Shown in pieces: positions 54,543 through 63,416 of a stretch of DNA of 64,000 bases. The notes beneath the pieces were generated by a model, which worked only from the letters and a program-made list of their open reading frames with translations, searched no databases and had not been told where the DNA came from. The position numbers and the translations under genes are program-made. The stretch covers positions 8,553 through 72,552 of the forward strand of contig CAKVCL010000016.1 of NCBI GenBank assembly GCA_934725855.1. Reading direction: 5' to 3'. The number at the start of each line of letters is the position of its first letter. Position 1 is the stretch's first letter. This DNA comes from an uncultured Cellulosilyticum sp. Its GTDB lineage: Bacteria; Bacillota; Clostridia; Lachnospirales; Cellulosilyticaceae.

Positions 54543-54574
54543 GGGAGAAGGGAGTTTACCTTCTCCCCTTTTTT
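54543..54574 (+). terminator. Strong terminator after the Asp/Arg-rich gene
   Basis: GGGAGAAGG and CCTTCTCCC pair around GAGTTTA, followed by CTTTTTT. Confidence 0.95.
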
Positions 54575-54600
54575 ATATTTCCAACATTTATTAAAAAAGG

Positions 54601-54957
54601 TTAACCTCTTAATTTGATATCATTATAATCAATATTTTGATTCGGAAATCTCACCCATAAAAAATCATCCCAAAGTAAACCATGTGTACACTTAATGATA
54701 TCTAAAACATTATACTCAGATAAACCAAGTAATTTTAAAATTTCATCTTTGTTAGCTCTGGCTCTAGGAAAACATCTACTTTCTAACCAATTAAGTACTT
54801 CATCTGTAGTTGGATGATCTGAATAGAATTGCTTGTACGGCTTTTTATCCGTTAATCTCTCTACTATAGGTTCTTGCTTGGTCATTTGTATTTTATAAAT
54901 CACTTCATTTTTGTGCATTATATCAAATTTTAACATCTCACCTATTTTAAATCCCAC
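54601..54957 (-). CDS. Small partner protein of the HipA-like kinase
   Basis: The 118-residue protein shows the conserved-looking stretch VERLTDKKPYKQFYSDHP, then TTDEVLNWLESRCFPRARA and LGLSEYNVLDIIKCTHGLL, and ends WDDFLWVRF. I have seen this kind of protein paired with HipA-like kinases in Clostridia, but it has no standard name. It is helical, without a visible helix-turn-helix of HipB/Xre type. The start is a GTG at 54957, ten bases past AAAGGAGG; the frame upstream is open but lies in the ribosome-site region. It follows the kinase gene by 40 bases on the same strand. An antitoxin or regulatory-subunit role is inferred. Confidence 0.65.
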   Translation of the reverse strand: MGFKIGEMLKFDIMHKNEVIYKIQMTKQEPIVERLTDKKPYKQFYSDHPTTDEVLNWLESRCFPRARANKDEILKLLGLSEYNVLDIIKCTHGLLWDDFLWVRFPNQNIDYNDIKLRG

Positions 54958-54997
54958 TTTTATTTTTCCTCCTTTCCTATCCCAATAGAAAAATTTA

Positions 54998-55801
54998 TTA
55001 TATAGTAAATGTCGTTGCTTTATCTTCAAATAGGTCTTTATAATTATTAACTGCCTGATTTAATACATAACCTATTCTTTTGAGTTTTGTATCATCAGAA
55101 CAGTTTAGTTCTTCTATTAATGCCATTACCTTGTCTCTATCAAATCTTATTGTTGGAGTTAGTATCCTAAACTGTTTCTTAAAAGATGAGCTAAATGGTC
55201 TTGCTTTAACATTTCTCATATTTATTAGATTAGATGTTTCTAGCCTGTATTCATTTGTATCCGCTAAAAAACCTAATCCATTATCAAAAATTGGTGCCTC
55301 CTGGTAGCTGTTTGTTGTCTCATTGTAAATTAATGCTATGTTATTGAAATGTCTATCCTCATTAAGAATAACGGCATCAAAAGCTAAAAGATTGCTAAGA
55401 TAAGTAGTTATATCTAAGCCCGTGTAATCTTTAACAGCATCCCTTACTAAATTAAATCTTTGTTGTATAGAGTTCATATCATCTAAAGACTTTTGAGTAA
55501 TATTATATATATCTAATATTTTATAAAGTGTTATTAAGACTTCTTCATCTGAGAGCATATCCTTGGAATAGCAGCCATTCTTCCCATTAAAGGTACATAA
55601 ATCATATTTAACAAAACCTTGTATATTAGAATACTCTAACAGCTTGCTCGCAAAATATTCTGAATAATCTTCATAACCTAAGTAATTTGTCTTTATCCAT
55701 ATCTCACCATTTGTATATTTGGCTTGATTTCCTTTGCTTGATGCCCCTAAATAAACCTCTTTATATGCTGTATTATTTATGGAGATTCTCGATAAATCCA
55801 T
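54998..55801 (-). CDS. HipA-like serine/threonine kinase
   Basis: The 267-residue protein matches the HipA kinase core: an ATP-lysine strand (EIWIKTNYLG, about residue 33), the catalytic loop NEDRHFNNIAL (about 147, with Asp and the metal Asn), and the FDNG metal motif (about 172, in place of DFG/DFD). It lacks the HipA N-terminal subdomain 1, so it resembles shorter HipT-like or HipA-like kinases. HipA kinases phosphorylate a tRNA synthetase or other targets and induce growth arrest. The ATG follows AAGGAGAG. Partner protein directly downstream. No HipB-like gene is visible, so this is a non-standard pair. Confidence 0.85.
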   Translation of the reverse strand: MDLSRISINNTAYKEVYLGASSKGNQAKYTNGEIWIKTNYLGYEDYSEYFASKLLEYSNIQGFVKYDLCTFNGKNGCYSKDMLSDEEVLITLYKILDIYNITQKSLDDMNSIQQRFNLVRDAVKDYTGLDITTYLSNLLAFDAVILNEDRHFNNIALIYNETTNSYQEAPIFDNGLGFLADTNEYRLETSNLINMRNVKARPFSSSFKKQFRILTPTIRFDRDKVMALIEELNCSDDTKLKRIGYVLNQAVNNYKDLFEDKATTFTI

Positions 55802-56012
55802 ATTCTCTCTCCTTCACTTATACTTTGGCTATGCACTATTATAATATAATTTCTTTAACTAATAAAATCTAAAATTCGTACACTCTATAACTGCTATATT
55901 CCAAACCAATCATTTAAATTTTAGCCTTAATTCTCTTACTTTATTCGCCTAATCTTATCATAATTTCATATATTATATTATATCCTATCTTAACTCTATA
56001 AGAGGTGTTTTT

Positions 56013-56399
56013 ATGAGTATTCTTAAAGTAACTAAGCTTGTTTCTCAAACGGATGATTCTGCCACTAGGCTCATTCATGAACAAATTCAAATTACCAATG
56101 TGTCTTCTGACTATATCCATAACCTTACTTTACTGATAGATGATCAGGAGCATAAACTAGTTGAGAAATTGGTCACAAGAAGCCGTGGCTCTCTTGCTTT
56201 TGAGCCCGAAATTAGTGAGCTTCCCCTTGGTAATCTGGCACCTAGCGAATCTGCTTATTTTGATTACAAATATACTTGCGACAAACCTTCTTCTTTTACT
56301 GATCATATTTCATTAACTTATTCTAAGGAGGCACATTCTACTATTTCACCAAAAAAAATAGTAGAATTCCTTTCGGATTCTACCACTCAATCACTCTAA
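56013..56399 (+). CDS. Uncharacterised beta-rich small protein
   Basis: The 128-residue protein has no signal peptide or membrane helix. The pattern of alternating hydrophobic residues (IQITNVSSDYIHNLTLLIDD, then NLAPSESAYFDYKY) resembles DUF11-like or other immunoglobulin-fold domains. The ribosome site is AGAGGTG. It is convergent with the HD-GYP gene, and the two coding ends overlap by 20 bases. No function can be assigned. Confidence 0.65.
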   Translation: MSILKVTKLVSQTDDSATRLIHEQIQITNVSSDYIHNLTLLIDDQEHKLVEKLVTRSRGSLAFEPEISELPLGNLAPSESAYFDYKYTCDKPSSFTDHISLTYSKEAHSTISPKKIVEFLSDSTTQSL

Positions 56400-57474
56400 C
56401 AATTTCAACATCTCTTGTTTCTTGTAAGTTAATATACTCATTACAGACTTTAATAATTGGGCTATACATGGCTTGAGACTGAATAAAGGCTACTTCCCCA
56501 AATTCACCTGTATTTAGTATCACTTTTGCCCCCACATAATAGTTAATGATATTATTACAAAATAGATTAAGCATGGATGTTTCAAACTGACTTGCCATTT
56601 CTGTTTGTAATATTTTGATCGTGTCAAATATATGGTGGGTTTGCTTTAACCTACAAAACGTATCTACAATCCCTATGACTCTAGCTATATTTTCAATTTT
56701 GTTTGCTTTAAGGGCAAGTGGGTAACCACTTCCATCACACCTTTCATGATGTGTAAGCACTCCTTTAAGAATCTCAATATTTAGTTCATTATAAGGCACG
56801 AGTTTTTCGTACCCTAAGATGGGATGCCTTCTATATTCTAGTTTTTGCAAGGTGTCCATTTTTTTGATGCTTTTATAAGCCACCTCATCCGTAAAATCAA
56901 TTTTTCCCACATCATGCAATAGTCCTGCTACAATAATGTTCTTTAATGTTATTTCATCGTATTCTAGCCACTTACCTAGAATAAACGCACAGCATGCTAT
57001 ATTGATACTATGTATGCTATCATCATATTCCATCTGTAAAAGCAAACTCATACAGCCTAGCGCACTATAGTAGTCTTTAAAATCTTTAAACATCTGGTCT
57101 GCTAAATCCATTAGTTTTTTTATGGATAACTTTTTATTTTCTTTTAATTCTGATAAAACAATCTTTAATACTTGGGCATAGTCCTTATAAGCTTCTAATT
57201 TTTCTTCACTGATTTGCCATATTGACGGCTTATCATCACTTTGGCTAAATCCGCTAGCTTGCCTACTTTCTATTTCAATCTGATTATTTAATGAAATCCA
57301 TATTTGTGTATGTTCAAAATTCCTTAATCGTTCAATGTTTTCTGCAGTTAACTTTTGTCCCTTATTTGCAATAATTGCACCTGTATTTTCATCTACAATA
57401 GACTGCATCAAAGTCATTCCCGGAGTACATTCTGTAACAGGAATGATGATCTTGTCAATATTTAGTTCATTCAT
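56380..57474 (-). CDS. HD-GYP domain protein, probable c-di-GMP phosphodiesterase
   Basis: The 364-residue protein has an N-terminal region of about 130 residues without a clear domain (perhaps a regulatory beta/helical module), then an HD-GYP domain: HDVGKID (about 185), HPILGYE, THHERCDGSGYP (about 246) and GIVDTFCRL. HD-GYP enzymes hydrolyse c-di-GMP. Together with the PilZ protein this suggests c-di-GMP signalling in the host. GGAGG is six bases from the ATG. It is probably transcribed alone. Confidence 0.9.
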   Translation of the reverse strand: MNELNIDKIIIPVTECTPGMTLMQSIVDENTGAIIANKGQKLTAENIERLRNFEHTQIWISLNNQIEIESRQASGFSQSDDKPSIWQISEEKLEAYKDYAQVLKIVLSELKENKKLSIKKLMDLADQMFKDFKDYYSALGCMSLLLQMEYDDSIHSINIACCAFILGKWLEYDEITLKNIIVAGLLHDVGKIDFTDEVAYKSIKKMDTLQKLEYRRHPILGYEKLVPYNELNIEILKGVLTHHERCDGSGYPLALKANKIENIARVIGIVDTFCRLKQTHHIFDTIKILQTEMASQFETSMLNLFCNNIINYYVGAKVILNTGEFGEVAFIQSQAMYSPIIKVCNEYINLQETRDVEIVRVIEW

Positions 57475-57788
57475 GATTGTCCTCCAAGCCTTATTGTTTC
57501 TTACATTAGGGTATCATATTTATTGTTTTTTAGTCTAGTACTATTCGCAATTAATTGTCTTAATAATCATTATTATTAATAATATTATTATCTTTTTAAT
57601 CATTTTATTACTTTTGTATTGACAAAAATAAAAGACTTGCTTATTATTATTTCATAAATAAATCGGATAACTTAGACAAAGGGGTCTATATATATGCTAT
57701 GTTGCGTATGTATAGACCCCTTTCTTATTTTACCTGATTTGACTGTAAGCTTACGAATTAAAATTTAAACAATTGAGGGGGTTTTAAT
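57475..57788 (+). promoter_or_regulatory. amtB upstream region with promoter and leader terminator
   Basis: The first half is very AT-rich. A promoter TTGACA (57619-57624), 17-base gap, TATTAT (57642-57647) predicts a start near 57654. About 24 bases later a long hairpin (57678-57723) is followed by a T-rich tract. amtB starts at 57789, beyond it, so the transcript must pass this terminator: an attenuation leader. Confidence 0.65.
57678..57731 (+). terminator. Leader terminator upstream of amtB with hexaloop
   Basis: AAAGGGGTCTATA (57678-57690) and TATAGACCCCTTT (57711-57723) pair perfectly; inside, TATATGC and GCGTATG extend the stem with two G-U pairs, leaving the loop TATGTT. TTTCTTATTTT follows. 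ANTAR antiterminators bind hexaloops with A at 1 and G at 4; here G4 is present but position 1 is T. Confidence 0.7.
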
Positions 57789-59027
57789 ATGAATGAAGAA
57801 GTAAAAACAGCATTAGATGCCATATGGCTTCTACTCGGTGCATGTTTAGTTTTTTGGATGCAAGCAGGTTTTGCAATGGTGGAAACAGGTTTTACTAGAG
57901 CCAAGAATGCAGGAAATATCATTATGAAAAACTTAATGGACTTTGCAGTTGGTTCTGTAATCTTCTGGATTTTAGGTTATGGTTTAATGTTTGGTGACAG
58001 CATAGGTGGATTTATTGGTAAACCGATGGCACTTGATGGTTGGTCAGGGAATTTAGATTTTGTTTGGTTCATCTTCCAAACGGTTTTCTGTGCTACATCA
58101 GCTACTATTGTTTCAGGTGCGATGGCTGAAAGAACTAAATTCTCAGCTTATCTGATCTATAGTGCTTGTATCTCAGCTTTCATTTATCCTGTTGTTGGTC
58201 ACTGGATTTGGGGCGGCGGCTTCCTTAGTCAAATGGGCTTCCACGATTATGCAGGTTCTACAGTCGTTCACTCTGTGGGTGGTTGGTGTGCGCTTGTAGG
58301 TGCTAAAATGCTTGGGCCACGTATTGGTAAGTATACAAAAGATGGTAAAGTCAATGCCATTCCTGGTCACAGTTTAACACTTGGTGCGCTTGGTGTATTT
58401 ATCCTTTGGATGGGCTGGTTCGGCTTCAACCCTGCTTCATCTGCTGATGGTACAGCCGTTCTTTTAAATGGTCGTGTCTTCGTTACAACGAATATGGCTG
58501 CTGCAGTTGCTGCAATCACGACTATGACAGTTACTTGGGTTAAATATGGTAAACCTGATGTTTCTATGACACTTAATGGTGCACTTGCTGGTCTTGTAGG
58601 TATTACAGCTGGATGTGATATGGTTTCTGTATGGGGTTCTGTAGCCATTGGTATTATTTGTGGTATTGTAGTGGTCGTTGTCGTTGAAGTTTTAGATTCT
58701 AAATTCAAAATTGATGACCCAGTTGGTGCAGTCGGTGTTCACTGTGCTTGTGGTGTAACTGGTACAATCTGCACAGGTTTATTTGCAGTAGACGGTGGTC
58801 TTCTCTATGGTGGTGGCTTCCACTTCTTAGGTGTACAACTCATTGGTATCATCTGTGTAGCAGCTTGGACACTCGTTTGTATTACAGCTTTATTTACAAT
58901 CATTAAACATACCGTTGGTCTTCGTGTCAGTGAAGAAGAAGAAATTGGTGGTCTTGACTTATATGAACATGGTCTTCCTAGCTCATATGCTGACTTCCAA
59001 ATCAAAGCACCAAAAGTAAATATATAA
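57789..59027 (+). CDS. amtB: Ammonium transporter
   Basis: The 412-residue membrane protein has eleven helices and the Amt signature, with AMVETGFTRAKNAGNII near residue 30, the phenylalanine gate region FQTVFCATSATIVSGAMAER and the twin pore histidines (VVGHWIWGGG and VGAVGVHCACGVTG, near 140 and 319). It imports ammonium when nitrogen is scarce. The downstream PII gene glnK is 32 bases away; PII blocks the channel when nitrogen is plentiful. Start has GAGGGGG 10 bases upstream. Expression is probably limited by the leader terminator. Confidence 0.96.
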   Translation: MNEEVKTALDAIWLLLGACLVFWMQAGFAMVETGFTRAKNAGNIIMKNLMDFAVGSVIFWILGYGLMFGDSIGGFIGKPMALDGWSGNLDFVWFIFQTVFCATSATIVSGAMAERTKFSAYLIYSACISAFIYPVVGHWIWGGGFLSQMGFHDYAGSTVVHSVGGWCALVGAKMLGPRIGKYTKDGKVNAIPGHSLTLGALGVFILWMGWFGFNPASSADGTAVLLNGRVFVTTNMAAAVAAITTMTVTWVKYGKPDVSMTLNGALAGLVGITAGCDMVSVWGSVAIGIICGIVVVVVVEVLDSKFKIDDPVGAVGVHCACGVTGTICTGLFAVDGGLLYGGGFHFLGVQLIGIICVAAWTLVCITALFTIIKHTVGLRVSEEEEIGGLDLYEHGLPSSYADFQIKAPKVNI

Positions 59028-59059
59028 TTTATTAAAACCAATACATAGGAGGTTCTCAA

Positions 59060-59407
59060 ATGGATACTATTACAAAAATTGATATTATCACAAGACAAAG
59101 TAAATTTGATGAGTTAAAAAATGCACTCAATGACATTGGCATCACTGGAATGACTGTCTATCAAGTCCTTGGTTGTGGTAATCAAAAAGGTAAAACCGAA
59201 CTCTATCGTGGTAATGAGCTCACTATGGATTTACTTCCTAAAGTAAAAATTGAAATTTGTGTTTGCGAAGTGCCTGTTCAACTGGTTGTGGATACAGCCG
59301 TTAAAATCCTTCGCACAGGCAAAATCGGAGATGGTAAAATCTTCGTTTACCCTGTTCAAAATGTGATTAAAGTTCGTACAGGTGAAGAAGGCGTTAGAGC
59401 CTTATAG
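59060..59407 (+). CDS. glnK: Nitrogen regulatory PII protein
   Basis: The 115-residue protein has the PII fold. The T-loop is visible as VLGCGNQKGKTELYRG, and the B- and C-loop regions as LRTGKIGDGKIFVYPV. The usual uridylylated Tyr position lies in the T-loop (ELYRG), but Gram-positive PII proteins are often unmodified. It senses 2-oxoglutarate, ATP and ADP, and gates AmtB encoded just upstream (AmtB-GlnK pair). AGGAGG lies 10 bases upstream of the ATG. Confidence 0.95.
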   Translation: MDTITKIDIITRQSKFDELKNALNDIGITGMTVYQVLGCGNQKGKTELYRGNELTMDLLPKVKIEICVCEVPVQLVVDTAVKILRTGKIGDGKIFVYPVQNVIKVRTGEEGVRAL

Positions 59408-59417
59408 CTTGCCATTA

Positions 59418-59453
59418 ATTGCCTTAGATTGATTTCTAAATTTCTAAGGCAAT
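59418..59453 (+). terminator. Hairpin after glnK
   Basis: ATTGCCTTAGA and TCTAAGGCAAT pair around a 14-base loop, followed by TTT. The T-run is weak, so termination may be partial. Confidence 0.5.
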
Positions 59454-59460
59454 TTCCCCT

Positions 59461-59503
59461 AAATAAAGACCAGCATGCCCCCCTCAGAAGCCATGCTGGT
59501 CTT
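59461..59503 (-). terminator. Terminator after the nuclease-helicase gene
   Basis: AAGACCAGCATG and CATGCTGGTCTT are perfect inverted 12-base arms around a 14-base loop, and on the minus strand the T-run CTTTATTT follows. Confidence 0.75.
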
Positions 59504-59566
59504 CTAGCTAAAAACACTTCCACAATCTGCTCATCAAATGCTTCTTCCTTATCTTCCTTAATCATT

Positions 59567-62041
59567 TCAACTACTTTCATTTATTCTCCAAAAATGCTCT
59601 ATTTGCTTAGAGGTGCTTTCATTTTGCTGTACATATTGGTACATATGAGGTAACATTTCTTGATATAAAATGGTTTTATAGCGATCATCAATCAGTAAAA
59701 TAACGCCCTTATCCTCCTCTGTTCGGATTAATCGTCCTATGGCTTGGAGCACCTTATTCATGCCTGGATAAGTATACGCATAGTGATACCCTGCTTTATC
59801 ATTTTCATCAAAATAACCCTTTATCAAGTCTCTTTCCAACCCAATTTGAGGAATCCCTACCCCTACTACCGCTACGCCAATAAGCTGTTCTCCTGTTAGG
59901 TCAATTCCTTCTGAAAAAATGCCTCCTAGTACGCAAAAATTCAAGGTCGCATTTTCCTTATCTGCAAAGTGATTTAAAAAGCTTTCTCTTTGCTCTTCTG
60001 TCATTTCCCCGTTTTGTTTATATAAGGTCAGCATATAGGGTGCTAAGCCATCTAGTAAGATGCCCTCATCTGCCTCTAAAGTCAGCTTATCCCCATTCTT
60101 TTCTATTTTTCCTTGCATATCTAAAGCTTTATCCATAACAGCTAAAGGATTATCCACATAAATCTGCTTTAAATGTTCATAAGTATCCATCATATATTTA
60201 TAGGAAGGAAAAAATACCATGTAATGTCCCTTCTTGCCACTGACCAGCTTTTTAATATAGCGGCAAATGTACTCTAGGCTCGCCTCTCTATCTCTATAGC
60301 GCGTGGAAACATCGGTTGCAATAAGGCGTAAAGCATGCTTTTCTTCAAAAGGTGAATCAAAATTAATGGCAATCGCTTCTCTTCCCCCTAGCATATCCTT
60401 AAAATAATCAATGGGTAGTAAAGTGGCTGAAAAGAAAATGGCACTTTTAGCTGTTTTAGTAATCCCCGAAATAGCCTCCGAAGGATCAATGCAAAACTCT
60501 TTGACATACACTTCGCTCCCTTTTTGCTCTGCATAACAAATATAATGCGCGTCAAAGCCTTCATAGCACCTATTGAAATTATAGGCTTCAAAATAAAGCT
60601 CCAGTAGCTCATTAGGCATTTGGCTCCCCTTTTCACTCAGCTTTTTCTCGCAAGTAGCCAAAAACTTACGAAGCAACGTATATAAAGTTTTAGGAGGTTC
60701 TTTGCTAATATACACACCCACTTCTTCTATATAATTTCTTCTTAGTTCTAAAAGATATTCGTTAATCTTAGTGAGTTCTTTCCTTATAGAAGCATATTCT
60801 TTTCCAATTAATGTCTTCTTCACCTCAAGTACCTGCTTTTTAGAAAATCCAGCTGAATACATTTCTCTTGCACGGTCTACCAGATTATGTGCTTCATCTA
60901 TAAGTAAAATAAATTCACTATTGTCCACAAACCTCTTTAAACTCACATTAGGGTCAAAGACATAATTGTAATCACAAATGACTACATCTGCCCAAATGGC
61001 AAGGTCTAGTGACATTTCAAAAGGGCATACCCCATACCGTCTTGCATAAGCTTCAATTTTCTCACGGGTTAATAAGTTTTCATGAGTAATCATCTCATAG
61101 ACGGCATCATCTACACGGTCATAATGCCCATTTGCCCACTCGCAAAAATCAGGGTGACACTGACGCTTCTCACAAAAGCAAATCTTATCCTTAGCCGTAA
61201 TCGTAATCGACTTAATTTGTGCCCCCTCTTTTTGCAGACGAATCACACCTTCCTCAGCCACTGTTCGCGTAATGGTTTTAGCCGTCAGATAAAAAATCTT
61301 GCTTCCCATCCCTTCCCCCATTGCCTTTAATGAAGGAAACAACGTGGAAATCGTCTTTCCAATTCCAGTAGGCGCATTCACAAAAAGCTTCTCTTCTTGC
61401 TTAATCGTCTTATACACACTGACCGCTACTTCCCTTTGCCCCTTACGATAGCTTGGAAATGGAAAACTGAGCGACCTAAGAGACCTGTCCCTCTTTTTGC
61501 TCCACTCTAAATAAAAATGTATCCACTTATAATACTTCTCTATAACATGCTTAAAAAACTGCTCCAATTCCTCAAAAAAGAACCCTCTTTGAAGATGCTT
61601 AATCTCTTTGGTATCAATATTATAATAAGTCAGCCTCACTTGCATCTCATCAAGCTCATGTTCTTTGGCATAAAAATAAGCATAACATTTCGCCTGTGCC
61701 CAGTGAAGATGATTAAAGTTTTCATCCACATACTCTAGCGGCGTGGCAGTTGTTTTAATTTCATCAATCGTAACCGACGTCAAATCCTTAATAATCCCAT
61801 CTGCCCGCCCCTCAATGACAAAAACAACCTCCTCTATCTGACATTCATGCACCAGCTTCACTTCAGCCTCATAGTTTGGCTCCATACTGTCTTGAATTTT
61901 CTTATGTGCCAAAGTCCCAAGCACCGCACGGTTATTACCAGCCGCACTCATCGCACTAGATGCCACAATACTCCCTTGCCTTAAAACAAACTCCACTAAT
62001 TCTCTTACAGAAATTTTGACTAGATTTTGTGTAATCTTCAT
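59567..62041 (-). CDS. XPD/DinG-like Fe-S DNA helicase with N-terminal nuclease domain
   Basis: The 824-residue protein begins with a PD-(D/E)XK-like nuclease region (LGTLAHKKIQ, EGRADGIIKD, VTIDEIKTT; about 40-105), then a superfamily-2 helicase: RKGQREVAV (Q-motif), NAPTGIGKTISTLFP (Walker A, about 222), four Cys in KICFCEKRQCHPDFC (Fe-S cluster), and IDEAHNLVDRA (DEAH, about 382), with a C-terminal RecA domain containing GVGIPQIGLERD and QAIGRLIRTEEDKG. Proteins of this design are presumed to unwind and process DNA in repair. A short coupled frame begins at 59580, just after the stop. Start ribosome site is weak (AAGGAT). Confidence 0.9.
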   Translation of the reverse strand: MKITQNLVKISVRELVEFVLRQGSIVASSAMSAAGNNRAVLGTLAHKKIQDSMEPNYEAEVKLVHECQIEEVVFVIEGRADGIIKDLTSVTIDEIKTTATPLEYVDENFNHLHWAQAKCYAYFYAKEHELDEMQVRLTYYNIDTKEIKHLQRGFFFEELEQFFKHVIEKYYKWIHFYLEWSKKRDRSLRSLSFPFPSYRKGQREVAVSVYKTIKQEEKLFVNAPTGIGKTISTLFPSLKAMGEGMGSKIFYLTAKTITRTVAEEGVIRLQKEGAQIKSITITAKDKICFCEKRQCHPDFCEWANGHYDRVDDAVYEMITHENLLTREKIEAYARRYGVCPFEMSLDLAIWADVVICDYNYVFDPNVSLKRFVDNSEFILLIDEAHNLVDRAREMYSAGFSKKQVLEVKKTLIGKEYASIRKELTKINEYLLELRRNYIEEVGVYISKEPPKTLYTLLRKFLATCEKKLSEKGSQMPNELLELYFEAYNFNRCYEGFDAHYICYAEQKGSEVYVKEFCIDPSEAISGITKTAKSAIFFSATLLPIDYFKDMLGGREAIAINFDSPFEEKHALRLIATDVSTRYRDREASLEYICRYIKKLVSGKKGHYMVFFPSYKYMMDTYEHLKQIYVDNPLAVMDKALDMQGKIEKNGDKLTLEADEGILLDGLAPYMLTLYKQNGEMTEEQRESFLNHFADKENATLNFCVLGGIFSEGIDLTGEQLIGVAVVGVGIPQIGLERDLIKGYFDENDKAGYHYAYTYPGMNKVLQAIGRLIRTEEDKGVILLIDDRYKTILYQEMLPHMYQYVQQNESTSKQIEHFWRINESS

Positions 62042-62053
62042 GTACTTGTATCC

Positions 62054-63235
62054 TTAACTTATAACTATTTTATAAGAAAACGCTTTTCCATTCATTTCAG
62101 TTTGTACTATTCCACCTAAATTATTCTTTTCAAATTCTTTATTAAATAGTACATTTAGCATCTCCAAATCCGCATTAAAATCACAATAGCAGCTTGCCTC
62201 ATTTAATCCTCTTTGTAATAACTCATTCATTTTTGCACTAAATTCCTCTTGTGAATTAACTAGATTCATAGAAGCATAAGCATACTTTTGACCATTAGCT
62301 TGTGGATAGCATCTATTACTATCTGCCACATGATCTTTTGCCATTACTTTATCGCTTAGATTAAAATACTGGTAACTTTTTTGATTTTCTTTATCTGGAT
62401 CATCCCATGTCACATCCACATGATACCATTCATCCTCTAGTTTAACCAAATTCCAAGCATGTTCTACAGCTTCATGATTCGTATAACCCTTTCCGCTCAC
62501 CACATAACACTCTATATCCAGCATATCCATAAATAACTTCATGGTTTCAGCATAGCCCTGGCATACAGCTGATTTATTACATAATACACCTTGCACACCA
62601 AAGATATCTTCTGTTGACTTTCTACCTTCCATATTTTCTAAAGCATAGGTTGTGTTCTCAATAATGTAATCATGAATGATTTTTTCTTTTTCGAAATCTG
62701 TCATATCTGGCTTAATTTTGGTATGAATTACATTCTTCGCTACATTTAACGCCTCCTTAGCTGTAGATGAAATCTTTCTTTCATATATTTCTGGCTCCTT
62801 ATAAGCCTTACTTGCTTCATACATCGTCTTATAATATAATGTGACCACAATTTCACTCGATGAGCTTCTTGGCCTTACCATTTTATAGCCATTAATCCTC
62901 TCACTCAGCACCTGATTATCAATAATTGAATAGTTACGCAGATCATCATTACTCATTCCCTCTGCATAAACAGAAAACTCGTTAGCTAATCTATCACTTG
63001 CTATTAACATAGCTTCCTCCAATTGATACTGATTCCCTATTGTAGTCGGTATACTAACTAATGCTTTTTTTGTATTAACATCTATAGCTTCTTTTGTTAA
63101 AGCCACATTAATCAATTGGCCTAAATAGTAGTCTTTATTCTCATTAGCTAATACATTTATACTTAAACTGTTTAGCAAAATCGCTCCAATTACAACTCTT
63201 ATATAGCATTTTTTGTTCCTAAAAAAATTTCCCAT
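62054..63235 (-). CDS. Secreted or anchored transglutaminase-like protein
   Basis: The 393-residue protein has a basic start and a signal-type hydrophobic segment (IRVVIGAILLNSLSINVLA), a helical middle region and a transglutaminase-core domain with the catalytic Cys in NKSAVCQGYAET, His in AVEHAWNLV and Asp in VDVTWDDP. In bacteria this fold is usually a protease or amidase acting on envelope peptides, not a cross-linker. The ATG at 63235 follows GAGGGG; five more open codons upstream are not used. The substrate is unknown. Confidence 0.85.
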   Translation of the reverse strand: MGNFFRNKKCYIRVVIGAILLNSLSINVLANENKDYYLGQLINVALTKEAIDVNTKKALVSIPTTIGNQYQLEEAMLIASDRLANEFSVYAEGMSNDDLRNYSIIDNQVLSERINGYKMVRPRSSSSEIVVTLYYKTMYEASKAYKEPEIYERKISSTAKEALNVAKNVIHTKIKPDMTDFEKEKIIHDYIIENTTYALENMEGRKSTEDIFGVQGVLCNKSAVCQGYAETMKLFMDMLDIECYVVSGKGYTNHEAVEHAWNLVKLEDEWYHVDVTWDDPDKENQKSYQYFNLSDKVMAKDHVADSNRCYPQANGQKYAYASMNLVNSQEEFSAKMNELLQRGLNEASCYCDFNADLEMLNVLFNKEFEKNNLGGIVQTEMNGKAFSYKIVIS

Positions 63236-63416
63236 CGCTTTTCCCCTCAAATCTATTGATTAAAAATTAATTTGTTCAAGTTCATCATATCATTATGCAA
63301 TTATTTATTCAATTCAATAAAAGCTCCTACATGTATCAACTACTATTATTATGTCTCATATTCGGTTATAATAATAAGTGACTAAGCAACATAAGAAAGG
63401 TACCAAATGAAAAAAG

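Noticed and set aside
59356..59580. 74-codon frame on the minus strand after the helicase gene
   Set aside because: It has a plausible start (GGAGAATAA) but runs through the helicase terminator hairpin and ends inside glnK on the opposite strand. It is probably chance, though the first 30 codons could be a coupled peptide.
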